Made by a program: the position numbers and the translations under genes. A stretch of DNA of 64,000 bases from Nephrocerus scutellatus (taxonomy: Eukaryota > Arthropoda > Insecta > Diptera > Pipunculidae): NCBI GenBank assembly GCA_947095585.1, contig OX352763.1, positions 19,269,462-19,333,461 of the forward strand, read 5' to 3'. Below are positions 35,595 through 47,049 of the stretch, in pieces. The notes under the pieces are model-generated. The model was not told the DNA's origin and did not search any database. It saw only the letters and a list, made by a program, of their open reading frames with translations. The stretch's first letter is position 1. The number at the start of each line of letters is the position of its first letter.

Positions 35595-35842
35595 AGGTTT
35601 CATATACCATTGTGGTCTAAGGCATAGCCTCTCGCAACCATTCGATTTGGATCTGTTTTATTTGTTTTTGCACAAAAATTGAGGTGGACCTACAATTTTT
35701 TAAAAGCTATATCCGAAGGAGGAATTGAAAAGCTTTCCCATGACAATTATTACTCTTTAGTGTTTTACCAAGATTCGAACTCAACCTCCCGGTCAGTATT
35801 CGAACGCACTAACCATTGAAGCCAAGGCGCACACTAATTCCA
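35595..35842 (-). mobile_element. tRNA-derived SINE (family A), copy 3, antisense
   Basis: Reading the minus strand, box A is TGGCTTCAATGG (on + 35,813-35,824), a perfect TRGYNNARNGG-type match, and box B is GAGTTCGAATCT (on + 35,772-35,783). The body carries AAATTGTAGGTCCACC, TTTTTGTGCAAAAAC-type residues and the CAATGGT end block. This copy has the best-preserved tRNA-like promoter of the family. Confidence 0.8.
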
Positions 35843-35859
35843 CATGTCATACTATGATA

Positions 35860-36660
35860 AGTCTTTTCTGCGTGCGTGGTGCGCTGTGAGCAGCGCTGCT
35901 TTCCTTACTATTGGGGTTGTTTTGCTGTTGCGTTGCAGTGCTTTGAATGTGTTTCGATTATCTTTAAATTTTATACGCATGTGTATCTCCGATGGACAAC
36001 ACTTTCTGTAAAACTTTGTAGTGATCAAACAAATTTTGTAAAAAAAAGTACCCGATTTCCTTCAAATTTTATACAAATGTGTAACTCCGATGAACACTTT
36101 TTGAAGTGATCGGGCCCCGGTGTCGGAAAGGCACATACAAAATTTTCAACAATTTACCCGATTTTCTTCAAATTTTATACACACATGCCCTATGGAGATC
36201 GCTTTTTAAATTCTCTATATTTGCGGGTGGTCAGGACCGGACCCAGGTTGTAGAGCCAAATATGATGATGATGATATTAACTTCGCGTGCCCGTGGCTGG
36301 CTGGTTGGCTGGCGGGTCAGATCTGGTGATCAATTTCTAACCCACTTCCCAAAGCCTGATTTTTATTGAAATTTTGCACACATGTATATTTCCGGCGACA
36401 ATACTTTCTGTTAAAATTTGAGAGTGATCCGGCCGCGGGGTCGCGGGGCTCCCATACAAATTTTTTCCCGGCATCAGATCATTTCATACTATAATGACAG
36501 TGTTCTGTGTGTTGTGCGCTAAGCTCTGTGTGCTGTGGGCAGCACTGCTAGCTGTACGATTGGGGTTGTTTTGTTGTTGGGTTGCAGCAGATAGTATAGA
36601 GATATCAAGAGGAGTAGAACAAATATTTTCATACAAAAATGAATAGTTCCGCAATTAAAC
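35860..36660 (+). repeat. Repeat family R copy, interrupted by a LINE fragment
   Basis: Blocks include CAGCGCTGCTTTCC and GGGGTTGTTTTGCTGTTG at the left, three related ~120-bp modules with ATACGCATGTGTATCTCCGA, GTGATCGGGCCCCGG and CCCGATTTTCTTCAAATTTT, then the ATATTAACTTCGCGTGCCCG block with a CTGGCTGGTTGGCTGG run (36,295-36,315) and a GGCATCAGATCATT end. The 36,222-36,273 insert belongs to a LINE. Confidence 0.65.
36222..36273 (+). mobile_element. 52-bp RTE-like LINE 3' end inserted in family R
   Basis: The insert contains GGTCAGGACCGGACCCAGG, GTTGTAGAGCCAAATATG and the ATG-repeat tail of the RTE-like LINE. It is flanked by ATATT on both sides (36,217-36,221 and 36,274-36,278). Other R copies (33,076; reverse of 12,540 and 54,530) show the uninterrupted CTCTATATTAACTTC, so the empty site is known. 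Confidence 0.85.
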
Positions 36661-36664
36661 CACA

Positions 36665-37085
36665 AAAAAATCACTAAAGACTCAAAAGACCCTGAAAGGA
36701 CCCTCAAAAACCTTCAAAAAACTTTCCAAAGACCCCCAAAAGAACTCGAAAAGACCCTCAAAAGAGCCAAAAAGGATCCTCAAAAGACTCCCTAAAAGAC
36801 CCTCAAAAGACTCCACAAAAGACTCCTCAAAAGACTCCCAGAAGATCCCCAGAAGAACCCAAAAGACCCCCAAAAGGCCAACAAATTAATCATAAAATAA
36901 TCCTTTAAAACCCAAACCCAAAAAGATCCTCAAAGTACCCCCAAGAATACATAAAAAACTTCAAAGGATCCTCAAAAGACTTCCCAAAAGACTACCAAAA
37001 TACCCTTAAAAGACCCTCAAAAGCCCCTGAAAGATACGCAAAAGACCCTCAAAAGGCCCACGAAAGACACTCAGAAGACTCCCAA
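36665..37085. repeat. AAAAGACCCTC imperfect tandem array
   Basis: About 420 bp built of 9-15-bp variants of AAAAGACCCTC, purine-rich on the + strand except for the CCC/CTC core. The unit matches 30,318-30,400. The hydrophobic minus-strand ORF 36,682-36,873 is a translation of the repeat. Confidence 0.8.
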
Positions 37086-38457
37086 ATTATTATTAACAGA
37101 CATCCAAAAATACTTACATATAAATGAAAATGGAAATACTCCTTATTATGGGTTTTAAAAATCTTTATTTATTCTTTGATTTTATCCTTTACTATTTTTT
37201 TTTTCGTTTTACTAAACGTTGTTTTCTTGATCTTAAAAATCGAACTAAATTACCAGAAAACTGCACACGAATTATTCACACAGTCACAATATATGCTTGG
37301 AATTGAATTCACTGTAATTGCCTGATTTTCACTTGTTCAACATTTCTCTTTACCGCATTCAAGAGCATTGCAATAAGCAAGACCAGCACTCATCAGAAAG
37401 TGGAAAATGAATTTGTTAAAGGAAGGAAGTCGAGGTGACACAATATAAACCGAATATAATTCATACATGATCTATTGGCTTTTAGCGTTTAAATCCTGCT
37501 CTGGATATATGATAAACAAATCCATGGACAACAAATAGACAAATAAATACTTTCAAGCTATGCTGTTTTCAGTTTGCTATACCATAGCATAAACTTCCCT
37601 ATCGAAAATATGTTTGCATACGTGCGATGCTGTAAGCCAGTAAGGAAATTAAATGTTATCCTTCTGCTTGGCAATAAGCGTATATCTTATCCAGACCTAT
37701 GTACGAAGAAATCTCGAAAGGGATATAACACCTGCAAACAAGTCTACAATTCACAGGATATGACAAAATCTGATAAATTATATCACATAGCCACATAGCA
37801 CCTTCTCTTCTTTCCTTCCGAGTGCATATGAATGAACTCGGGCATTCGAACAAGGACTTTTAAAAGTGCCCGAGTCCGTAATGTACGTACATTCATAATA
37901 ATGTACAGAACTCCCGACGCGTGCATTTTTGTAAGTCACGGTGGAAGAGATGGAATGTTTAGCCATCCTCTCAAATAACCTTCTGTTTTTGTATTGTTTT
38001 GGTTTTTTTATGCATCCAGTTTCACCTACATGAGCTGGAAGTTTTCGTTGTGCATTGAAGATATGTAGAAGACGGCACTATCATGAACAGGAAAATCTTG
38101 AAAAAGTTTTTGTGACCAGCATACGGTTTTATTACGTATACATTGTACGCTTAGACAACAAAAGGACGTGGTATGGTATACAAAAAGATGCAAATTTACG
38201 TAGTGCTATTTTTATTTGACTAATAGACAATGGTGATTTAGGCGGTAAAATGCTAGAAGTTCGTACAATATGTTTCGGGTATGGTTACCAACGTTCCTAG
38301 CTGAGACTTTCGCTTAGAATTTCACGCAGTTTTTTCTATTTATAAGAGTTAGGTAGTACTGAACAAGACTGTTAAAAGTTCTATAATTTAGCTTTGAAAT
38401 AAATAAACATGTCCTTTTGCTAAACAAATACTAGCATTTAACGCAGGTACCCACCCA
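37086..38457. other. Intronic DNA, nothing recognised
   Basis: No domain, RNA gene or transposon end seen. Overlapping frames at 37,574-37,966 on both strands are not supported by any motif. Confidence 0.35.
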
Positions 38458-39442
38458 TCATCATCACCATCATATTTGGCTCTACAATCGTTGTCCGGCC
38501 CTGGCCTTGCTGTGGTGTTCCATAAATCCTACCGCAAAGGACTTTCCTAGCAGGATCCTCTTCGCTCATGCGAGCTAGGTGTCCTCCCCAGCGGAGCCTA
38601 CTAAGCTTAATTATCTTCTAGATGTCAACATCGCAGTAACGCTCATAGATCTAATCATTATAGAGTCTCCGGAATCGTCCTTTCTCACATACGTAGCCAA
38701 TAATTCTCCGTAAGACTTTTCTCTCGAACGCGGCTAAGAGGTCAGAATGCTTTTTGCTAAGCATCCAAGTCTCGGATTGTATACCAGCAGCTTGGATGTT
38801 ATGGTTAAGTTCCTCGATTTGAAGTCATGACAGACTATAGTAGGCTTTGATGGCTTTAAGCAACTGTGCGCGTATTTCTGGTTCCATGCTGTTATTGGCT
38901 GCTACAGTTGACCCGAGATAGTTAAAGGATTGCACTTCTTCAAATTCGTGGTTCACTATTTTAATTGCGGGACCAATGTTGGATCTTCTACTCGCAGACG
39001 TGACCACCATGTACTTTGATTTGCTTTCATTTATGTGCAGCCCCAGATTTCGTGCCGCCTGCTCGATCTGGATGAAAGCTTCCTGTACAGCTCTTGGGTT
39101 TCTACCAAAGATGTCAATATCGTCTACGTAAGCCAGTATCTGAATGGACTTACAGAGGATTGTTCCTCTCGCCCTTACGTCAGAGTATCGGATCACTTTC
39201 TTCAACGCCAAGTTGGAGAGGACGCATGCCAGTCCATCCCCGTTATAGATGTTGAATGGACTTGATAGTAATTTGGATATTTTTACTTGGCCTATAGCAC
39301 TGGCCATGGCCAACCTACATAGTCGTATCAGTTTATGTGGAATGCCGAATTCTCTCATGGCTTTATAAAGTTCTACTCTGGCTATGCTATCATAGGCGGC
39401 TTTAAAGTCTATAAAATGATGGTGTAGTGAGTTTAAAAACAC
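38458..39442 (-). mobile_element. RTE-like LINE, 5'-truncated, RT palm to 3' end
   Basis: The best-preserved copy of the family. The minus-strand frame at 38,825-39,442 (205 residues) starts within the RT: FIDFKAAYDSIARVELYKAM, then a SPFNIYNGDGLACVLSN block (GLRQGD reduced by deletion), IQILAYVDDIDIFGRNPRAV (YADD changed to YVDD, both Asp kept), HINESKSKYMVVTSASRRSN, FNYLGSTVAANN and a PEIRAQLLKAIKAYYS block. The frame is broken at about 38,830. The thumb and 3' UTR follow down to GATTGTAGAGCCAAATATG and an ATG/ATGG tail at 38,458-38,476. Without an endonuclease and with the break it cannot move by itself. RTE assignment is inferred from the CFDP2-like endonuclease of the 46.8 kb copy and the short tandem tail. 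Confidence 0.85.
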
Positions 39443-41199
39443 TAGACATCCACCATATATAGAGTAAAAGTAGACTTGAAATTTAAATTTTAAATTATTT
39501 CATACGATTTCCACCATAATCGAAATTTCCTTTAATTTTCTTTCTTGTTTCATTATTATCAAAAGTATTAGTCTTTCGCAAATTTTTCTATTCTCCGTAT
39601 ATTTACGAAAAAATTACTTACAAGATATTGCATTCTGCAGAAACTGTAAAATTACGAGAATTACTTTAATTTTCTCAAAATATCCAATTGAAAAATGTAA
39701 TGCGTTTGTAGAGGAGAAGAAGGCCAACTAAACCAAAATCGTACATATAATTATATTAAATAAGGACGAGTAGCTTTGTTTGTTGCATAGCAATGCATGA
39801 TCCACTCGTTGTGGCAATGTGTGACTGGTGTATAGAAAACTTTTTTAATTTTGCTCCTTGCACAAAATTCTCCTTTGAAATTGAATGTGAAATCCTGCTC
39901 GAATTTAAACGAACTTTTGCATCGCATTGGGGTGTCCTTCGCTTTGAAATTACTCTAAAACTAAAGTATATGAGCGCATTAAAATGGAATGACACAAAAC
40001 GGTCATATGTACTTTCTGGCTTAACACAGCTGGCACTTAAAAGAGTTCTTAATTGAATTAGTTTTTGTTGTTTTTTTGTCATTTCGTAAATGTGTAAAAA
40101 GAATACATAAAAAGGAAGACTAAATTAATACCAAATTAAAATAGGGATTACGTAAGGGTTAAGTCGCGATTGTATTCACAAAGTTTTATGGATTTCCGCT
40201 GAGACTTAAATTGCATTAAAATGAAGATGCAGTCGCCAACGAACCATATGAAAAATAAATATTGGTCTTTTGTAATTTCAATTTTAATTACCTTCTATTT
40301 TTATCACTTCATACAGGAGTAAAATATATTTTTATAGCAGTCGAATAATTACATACACAAGTTACAATGCATTATTTAAATTAAATGCAGTCATCAATCG
40401 TATCGATGTGTTCGCAGTTAAACAACAACAGAAGGTATCCTTGGTGCGAAATTAACTTTCCTATACACAGCACCAAAATCATTTTCATTGGAATGCACTT
40501 TCCGTTAAATTTTTCATCAATCGATGTTATGGTTTTTTCAACATCAACAGAGAAAGAAGTAATTAAAACTTTTAATGCGACTGAAAAGCTTGCATGCAGC
40601 AGCTTGACTGACTGAGTGACTGCATCAGAGCAAATACTTATTTTTTTATTTTAGGGTTTTCGCAATATTTGTTCCTGCAATCCCATGCAATTGGTTGTTT
40701 TTTATGAGTTTATGACTTGTGTGGCGCCTATACGTGGAATGAATGCATCAACGAGATAAAATCATAAAAGCAATGTAATTTTAATTCTTTTACTTTTGTT
40801 TATAATGTATATTTTTGTTAAACATTGACCTTAAATACGGGTATCTGGCACAATTATTATTGATCGATTAAATATTTCAAAAATATCAAACGGGTTTATA
40901 CTACTGCTCGTCTTATTCACAGAAATTAACACACAAAACTGTCTTCAAAAGCGAAACAAATAACGGCCCAACCATTATCCATGAAGGGTACTTTCTTTAT
41001 TTTTTGCTTATACATAAACTTATTACCAAGATGGGCTGCTTTTTTACTAGCAACTGCTGACTTGCATTTTTCATTAAATCACTTGTTTTAACGAATATTG
41101 CTCTTCTTTAAAGAGGAAGGAATGCAATTTCCATTCGTAGCACAATGATTTGCGTGAAAATTTGTGAAGCTTCATCAGCATTATTTTTGGAAAAGCAGG
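39443..41199. other. Intronic DNA, nothing recognised
   Basis: Two frames overlap on opposite strands at 39,756-40,082 and 39,793-40,056. Neither has a recognisable motif or splice context. Remaining DNA is AT-rich. Confidence 0.3.
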
Positions 41200-41850
41200 T
41201 ATCCCATATTATAGCTATAAAATTGGTTTAAAAGCTCCCAGTTAGCATTCTTGAAGTGCCAGAGAAGCCTTTTAGGAATAGGTTCCACAAGGGCGGGGCT
41301 AATTGAAAATTTGACAATTACCAGAGCGTGGTCGTAATGGAGAAGATAAATAAATTGAATATTTTTCTGGCAAAGAAGTTAGAAATAAATCTAATAGGTA
41401 AGCATTGAGATATCTAGTTGGCCTATCGAAGGGTTGTGTGAGAAGATTGATATTTGAAAATATTTCTGTGGTTTCAACTGTTCGATCGAAAAGGTCAACC
41501 AAGTATCATTGTGAACATTAAAATCTCCCAAGACTACCACTACTAATGTTGGTGAGGACTGGTAAATCTTCTCTATAGTTTCCGATAGATAGTCAACCTC
41601 ATTACAAGTGTCATTAGGTGACAAATTAGGACTACATTATGAGAAACAAATAAACATGAAATGATTTGAAATTTTAATTTCAATCCATAATGTATTGAAT
41701 AGTGGATTACAGTTCGGAATGATAAATTTAGGCACACTAAGCCAATTATCATCCCGAACGAAGAGAATCACCCCTCGATGAGGAACCAATCAGGCGACAC
41801 GGGTATACCCCGGACATTGAACATCATTAGGGTTACCCAAAAAAGAAACC
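41200..41850 (-). pseudogene. Jockey/CR1-like LINE endonuclease fragment
   Basis: On the minus strand the APE-type endonuclease is readable: GVILFVRDDNWLSVPKF (about 41,720-41,785), LWIEIKISNHFMFICF, SPNDTCNEVDYLSETIEKI and VVVLGDFNVHNDTWL (41,510-41,560; the GDFN motif). The terminal SDH motif has become YDH in HYDHALVIVKFSIS at about 41,300-41,330, followed by VEPIPKRLLWHFKNANWEL, the usual start of the linker to RT. At least two frameshifts break it. The RT half is absent here. Confidence 0.8.
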
Positions 41851-44754
41851 TGAGTTTCACATTCAACTAATAACGGCAGGCTTATTCGCGAAAAGATGTG
41901 AAAGGACTGATTTAAAATTGCGTTTAAAGCCACGAATATGTGTGAAATGAATTTTAAAATGGGAATTCATTTCAAAAAGTAAAAAGAAAATCCTACGGAA
42001 CTCGGCGAGATGGCGAAAATACACGAAAAGATGGACTAATTAATTAAAAAATTAAAATAACAACAATAAGAAGAATTTTCTTAACCAATAGCTCAACTGA
42101 GAATCGCAAAAGATTCGCTTGTAGTCGCAGGACTTACAAATGAAAGAGTTACGAATAACCAGCGAGCCGATAGGCTGACCAAAAATGCAACTTCTTTAAT
42201 TACTTGAAAGCTAAATGACTAATTTGGTATTGGGCTGCAAACAATGCTCCTTTTAATTCAGTGCTGTTTTCTCTTTGAAAAGCTTTACCAATGTTCTGAC
42301 AGTTTGCTATTTAAAACAATGCCTTCTTTAAAGACCAAACACACAAACAAGAAATAATTAAATTGATTAATTTAGGCTTATACTATGCAAAAACTGAGTA
42401 CAAAGGTAACAAAAAAAACCTAAAAATCGTGACTATACAGCCGATTTAGATTTAAGGGGGCGGCATCAAATCGGACCACCCCTGCCTGTTGGAGTAGCAA
42501 AAAACATATTTTTCGTACTAATGAAGGCAGACTACAGTATAGCGACCAAGGGATTTGATTATTCAGACACGCCTCATCTGAAAGGTCTAAGACATTCAAA
42601 CGGCACAATCTTAGCCGTCACTTGGAAAGGGGGTGCTAAAAATTTTATTATTTTTTTGAAAAATTAATTATTTTGGAGTGGTTATAAACAAGGGGGTTGT
42701 TTGTCATTAACTGAAAGGTGCTAAAAGAAAAACGTCTGCTTCAAAAAAAAAGTTGGACCAATTCAGGCCATCTATGCTTATTCAGCGTGAGTAACGCGAA
42801 TAGTTTTAGTGTGAAAGGGGGAAGTGCTTTGATCGCTATACTGTAGTTCACATTTTTTTTACAAAAATAATTATAACAGGCAAACACGGTTTCCTTTTTA
42901 CTATACATTACATAGGTTGAACAATTTTGTGGTTGTTTCATTGTATCCGCTCGGTTTGTTATTTGTTTACTTTTTCGTTCAAAAACAACCTCAGGTCGCT
43001 GGATTAATTTTATAAAGGTAATGGAATATGCTCTGTCATAAGCAGCAAAATGTTTCGAATTTAATTAATTATTTCATTTGGTAGAATTTTCTTCTGTGAT
43101 GATGTTTTTTAACGAAAACCTTGAGCTCCTTGCACGGTCCATGATGCGGTACGATGCGATCTGAAACGAATAAAGAATATACGGAACATGAAAGCTGCTT
43201 TGGCAACCGCTTTCATTTCAATCCACTTGCTCAAGCAGTGGCTTTTAAATGCCAATCACTCTGTTGTAGGCAGATTTTTAAAGCTCCTTTTTAATCAAAT
43301 TATTTGTTCTCCGCTATTTTCAGTTACGTTCGTTTGTGTTTTTTACTTTGTTCTGCGTTGACTTTATTTCATTATTAATCGAAGGAGGAATTGCGAATAA
43401 ATTATAAATTATCTTTGGTGATGGCGTTGAGGGAGTTTACCTGCAGAAGTAGATGTTGAGGCTATTAAAGAAAGCTTTACCAATTTAGTGGCTTGAGAAG
43501 TTGCTTATTTCCCGAAATTCTAGACCATAATGACCATATTCCAGAAGATTAGATTTGATTTAAGTTGAAGAAATTATCAAATCCAAATATTGAAACTTTT
43601 ACACACCACTGATCTTTTCGTTCTCCTCAGTTCTCTTGTTTTTATATATCTCTGCTGAATTAGCTAGACAAATTCAAACAAATGGCCAAATAAAAGAGAA
43701 ACTATTTCATAAAATTATCCATAAAACTTTTCCAATAAAAGTGCAGAAAAACTTAACCTACAATCGTTTTTATTTTTCCTCTACCCTTAACTCACAGAGA
43801 AAAGACAGAAACTTCGCAATCCTTTTTAAAAATGCATTATGGAGAATCATTTGATTTGCATATACATTTGTCTAAAACTGGCACTCGTTTTTTTCTCCCT
43901 TATTCGACAATATGTATTTGAAAGTTGAGAGGAAAAAAATAATCCAATAATACTTTCTCTGTTCTAATATCGGTTGAACGTGAAAACTCAATTGGTCACG
44001 TCCATTCTATCGTGATTTCTCCTCAATGACATTATGTCATAGAAAAATCAAAATTGAATTGACAAGCGAAAGTAGAAAATTCATTTTGCAAAATCATCGA
44101 TGGGACCCCATAAGGAAAGAGCAAAAGTATCAGTTTAACAAATTTATTTCTCGAAGCAATCAACTATGAAGACGTAGACGACCACGAATAAAAGATAGAT
44201 ATTTCGTGCTTCTAAATCCATTATTATTATCTGCTGCTCCGGTGAAACCCACAGAAAGTTTATGATCCAACTTAACTTGATATTACGAAAATTTCATTAA
44301 AATCTGTGTTATCTATTCTGCTTCAATTGAAATGAAATTTAAAAGGAATATTATATTTGTCAGCTTTATGAGCTGACAATAGCTAGTTGATATAAATAAC
44401 GAAAATGTGACGTCACAACAATGTGCAACATGCAATGTCTTCCTTCCTGTCAAACCAAATGAAGATGGATGGTATAAGTCGAGCTGTAAAGAGGCTTATA
44501 GGATTAACAAGGTATGCTTTCGATTTTACAAAGCAAACCCCACTGAGGAACACCGAACAAATTTTAAATGAGCCAGAAATTATTGCAATGCTCATTTTCG
44601 GCGAGTCAAATTCGCCGACGAACAAAAATTGAATCAAAAAATACTAAAATGTCCCAAAGGTAGAATATTTTGGTTATTCGTAAAAAAAAGCAGCATCGTC
44701 GCCGATTCCAACGCTCATTTGTAATGAAACTGCAGTTGTAAAATCTAAAGACAA
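41851..44754. other. Intronic DNA, nothing firmly recognised
   Basis: No supported gene. A stretch at 42,420-42,730 has several G runs (GGGGGCGG, GGGGGTG, AAGGGGG) unlike its surroundings. A perfect 8-bp stem with 5-base loop (TGTCAGCT/AGCTGACA) lies at 44,358-44,378. Confidence 0.3.
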
Positions 44755-45000
44755 AGCACACATGTGTATCTCCGATGACAACACCTTCAATTAAAATTTG
44801 CAAGTAACCGGGATCGGGAAGTGACTCTTATGACAACTCTTTCTATAAAAACTTGGAAGTTATCATGCCCCAGAGACAAGAGGCTCCAATATAATTTTTT
44901 TCAACTTTCCGATTGTATTGAAACTTCACATACATGTGTATCTCCAATTGGAGAATTCACATTAACAATTTTTATGGATTGGTTTTTATATGTGATCCCT
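44755..45000 (+). repeat. Repeat family R fragment
   Basis: Contains ACACATGTGTATCTCCGATG (44,757-44,777), AAAATTTGCAAGTAACCGGG, a CCAGAGACAAGAGGCTCC block, then CATACATGTGTATCTCC and GGAGAATTCACATTAACAA with TTTTTATGGATTGGTTTTT at the end, the same order as 55,560-55,735. Diverged. Confidence 0.55.
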
Positions 45001-45132
45001 TTGAAAATAAGTGTCAAAAGCCATAATAAGGCATGTCCATAGCTGTTAAAAAGCTATCAAAACGCCTAGATGAACACGGCAGACATATAAAAACGACACA
45101 CTAAGTTATACATTTAAATTGACAAATTCGTT

Positions 45133-45138
45133 TTTATT
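45133..45138 (-). terminator. Conserved AATAAA poly(A) signal
   Basis: AATAAA on the minus strand, 24 nt after the stop codon of the 58-codon ORF. The other copy has it 26 nt after its stop (47,126-47,131). Confidence 0.5.
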
Positions 45139-45161
45139 GCAAATTTTAATGTAATTTTTAA

Positions 45162-45338
45162 CTAAATCGGTATTTCCCACACACTAAGCAATTTCCGCAT
45201 TACCGGATGTTTCTCTTGTGCCGTTAATGTTCTTTGCGGACAACAAACTATTTTACGGTCAATATAATACCAGCAGCAGTACTTTTTATCCTTTTCTCGT
45301 GTACAAGTGCATTTTATGCTCATGTATTTTGACGCCAT
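45162..45338 (-). CDS. Cysteine-rich 58-residue protein, unassigned, nested antisense in KChIP intron 1
   Basis: The frame runs from ATG 45,336-45,338 to TAG 45,162-45,164. It encodes 58 residues with six Cys at 10, 12, 21, 22, 32 and 33 (CxC, then CC, then CC), in the stretch KCTCTREKDKKYCCWYYIDR and on to KIVCCPQR. The rest is basic (KHPVMRKLL) and ends SVWEIPI. There is no signal peptide or membrane segment, so the product would be intracellular. The Cys pairs suggest metal binding or disulfide cross-linking; that is inference. The paralog at 47.2 kb keeps the start, the end and the poly(A) signal but loses the central Cys through small indels. Conserved DNA continues ~270 bp upstream of the ATG, where a promoter would be. 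I do not recognise the family. Confidence 0.5.
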   Translation of the reverse strand: MASKYMSIKCTCTREKDKKYCCWYYIDRKIVCCPQRTLTAQEKHPVMRKLLSVWEIPI

Positions 45339-45714
45339 TTAAAAATAACAAAATGCTAATTTATGATACATAAAAATGTGCATATTGCAGAATGTTGAAA
45401 ATGTTGAAAATTTTTGGCTGACCTATGCATAAGTATTAAGTAATATTAAACAACTGAAGATACGCCAAAACGAACTGTAATATAATGGCAACGGTTCTCA
45501 GAATTTTCTAAATAGTTACCATAAAATCTTGAAAATATATTCCTCAAAATTTGACTTGTAACCTCATTTGTCGATGACAATATTATTAAGTTGTTCCTAC
45601 TTCTTTCTCAGCATTCAGTCTAAGAATGTGATTTACACAATCGGTGTTATTTCCTGAGGCTAAAATATTGATTCTACTGAGCTTTTATACTTCACAAAGT
45701 TAACAAAAATTAAT

Positions 45715-45965
45715 ATTAATAATAATAATATGCGGCGCAACAGACCATTGCGGTCCAAGGCTTGGCTTCTCGCAACGATTAGTGTTGAGCATGTATATTT
45801 TTGCACACGAATGGAGGGGACCTACAATTTAAGGCCGGCTCCGAATGACGAATGGAGAAGCTTTCCGTGACAAGTTATTACTCTCGGAACGTTTCTCACC
45901 GATTCGCGAGAGGTAGAACATCGTGAAAAATACTTTTCGTGATACTGGGATTCGAACTACGAGCT
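45715..45965 (-). mobile_element. tRNA-derived SINE (family A), copy 4, 5'-truncated
   Basis: On the minus strand the copy has box B (on + GGGATTCGAACTAC near 45,948-45,961), the body with CATTCGTGTGCAAAAATA, AAATTGTAGGTCCCC and GGACCGCAATGGTC, and an (ATT)n tail (on + TTAATATTAATAATAATAAT, 45,710-45,729). Box A is missing: the copy stops right after box B, where LINE sequence begins at 45,966. Confidence 0.85.
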
Positions 45966-46830
45966 CCACTATTTTAATTGCGGGACCAATGTTCGATCTT
46001 CTCCTCGCAGACGTGGCCATAATGTACTTTGTTTTGCTCTCATCTATTCGCAGCCACAGATTTCATGCCGCCCGTTCGATCTGGATGAAAGCTTCCTGTA
46101 CAGCTCTTGGGTTTCTACCAACGTTGCCAGTTTCGTCTGCGTAAGCCAGCCAGTATATGAACGGTTCCTCTCGCCGTTACGTCAGAGTCTCGAATTATTT
46201 TCTCCAACGCCAGGTTGAAGCAGACGCAGCCCAGTCCATCCACTTGTCGGAGCCCGTTATAGATGTTGAATGGGCTTGAAAGTGATCCGGATATTTTTAC
46301 TTGGCTTATACCATTGGTCATGGTCAACCTACATAGTCGTAAGAGTTTATTTGGGATGCCGTCTTGGCTTTACAAAGTTCTACTCACGCTATACTAACAT
46401 AAGCGGCTTTAAGGCTTTGTGGATATTTTTACTCGCAAACCTTGTACTTGTAACGCCCAATTTATTGCTTGCTGCCGGCTCCCTACTATTTAGCATTCAT
46501 ATCCCCAGAATTATTTTAACATCATACTACGGGCAGGCATGGAGTTCCCGTTCGACTGATTCAAAGAATTCTTCTTTTTCATCATCTGGAGAATCCTATC
46601 GGGGTGCGTGAACGTTTATGAGGCTTATGTTTTTAAATCTGCATAGCCGTTCATTTACTGATTTAAAACCGATAACGGTGGGTTTCATTCTTTTGCTGAC
46701 TAGAAACACCACCCCGAGCACATGATGTCTTGCATGGCAGCTGTAATATATGTCATATTCTGATTTTTGTAAGACACCATTCCCCGTCCATCGCATCTCC
46801 TGAATTGCCATTATCAGCATTATATTTGGA
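45966..46830 (-). pseudogene. RTE-like LINE fragment with endonuclease, fused to a SINE
   Basis: Minus-strand blocks are, from 5': endonuclease AIQEMRWTGNGVLQKSEYDI and HHVLGVVFLVSKRMKPTV (46,690-46,820), FKNISLINVHAPR (about 46,596-46,640), then, after an internal deletion, RT residues including SPFNIYNGLRQVDGLGC (about 46,210-46,270) and SARRRSNIGPAIKIV (45,966-46,015). The YADD box is disrupted (HILAGLRRRNWQ frame, about 46,130-46,165). The AIQEMRW...G and NVHAPT-type motifs are those of the RTE endonuclease also seen in CFDP2. At 45,966 the LINE ends and the SINE begins. Confidence 0.8.
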
Positions 46831-47049
46831 CAGGGTATCGGCTAGCTGCTATGCAGTTCGAGTTCTATACAGTGAGGGTATGTTTCTGATGCATTTTGTG
46901 TTATTCCCCCTATACTGCTGATGGCTGACTGCCTTACGAAAATAGGTTTGAGTCATAATAATGCATCGGAAATCCATTAATCTTCTTTCACACATTGTTA
47001 CAATGTGGCTGACAGCCATAATAGTTTAAAAAAAACTACATTACTCCAC
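46831..47049. other. Short unassigned spacer
   Basis: Nothing recognised between the LINE fragment and the second duplication copy. Confidence 0.4.

Larger units (their letters stand above)
45060..45620 (-). repeat. Direct duplication, copy 1 (contains Cys-rich ORF)
   Basis: This segment aligns by eye over its whole length, with many differences, to 47,050-47,615 in the same orientation. Shared words include GCAGACAT, TACATTTAA, TTTTTATTGCAAAT, ACAAACTATT, GACG(C)CATTTAAAAAT and GCCAAAACGAACTG. The copies lie 2 kb apart. Divergence is high, so the duplication is old. Confidence 0.8.

Noticed and set aside
36682..36873. Hydrophobic 63-codon minus-strand ORF
   Set aside because: It is a product of the AAAAGACCCTC array.
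39756..40082. Overlapping ORFs on opposite strands (108 and 87 codons)
   Set aside because: No motif, splice site or repeat match; the pair is best explained by low stop density.
44407..44416. Perfect CRE palindrome GTGACGTCAC, and TGACGTCA at 27,001-27,008
   Set aside because: An 8-bp site is expected about once in 64 kb by chance; no promoter context supports either.
46270..46611. 113-codon + strand ORF
   Set aside because: Shadow of the minus-strand RTE-like LINE fragment.
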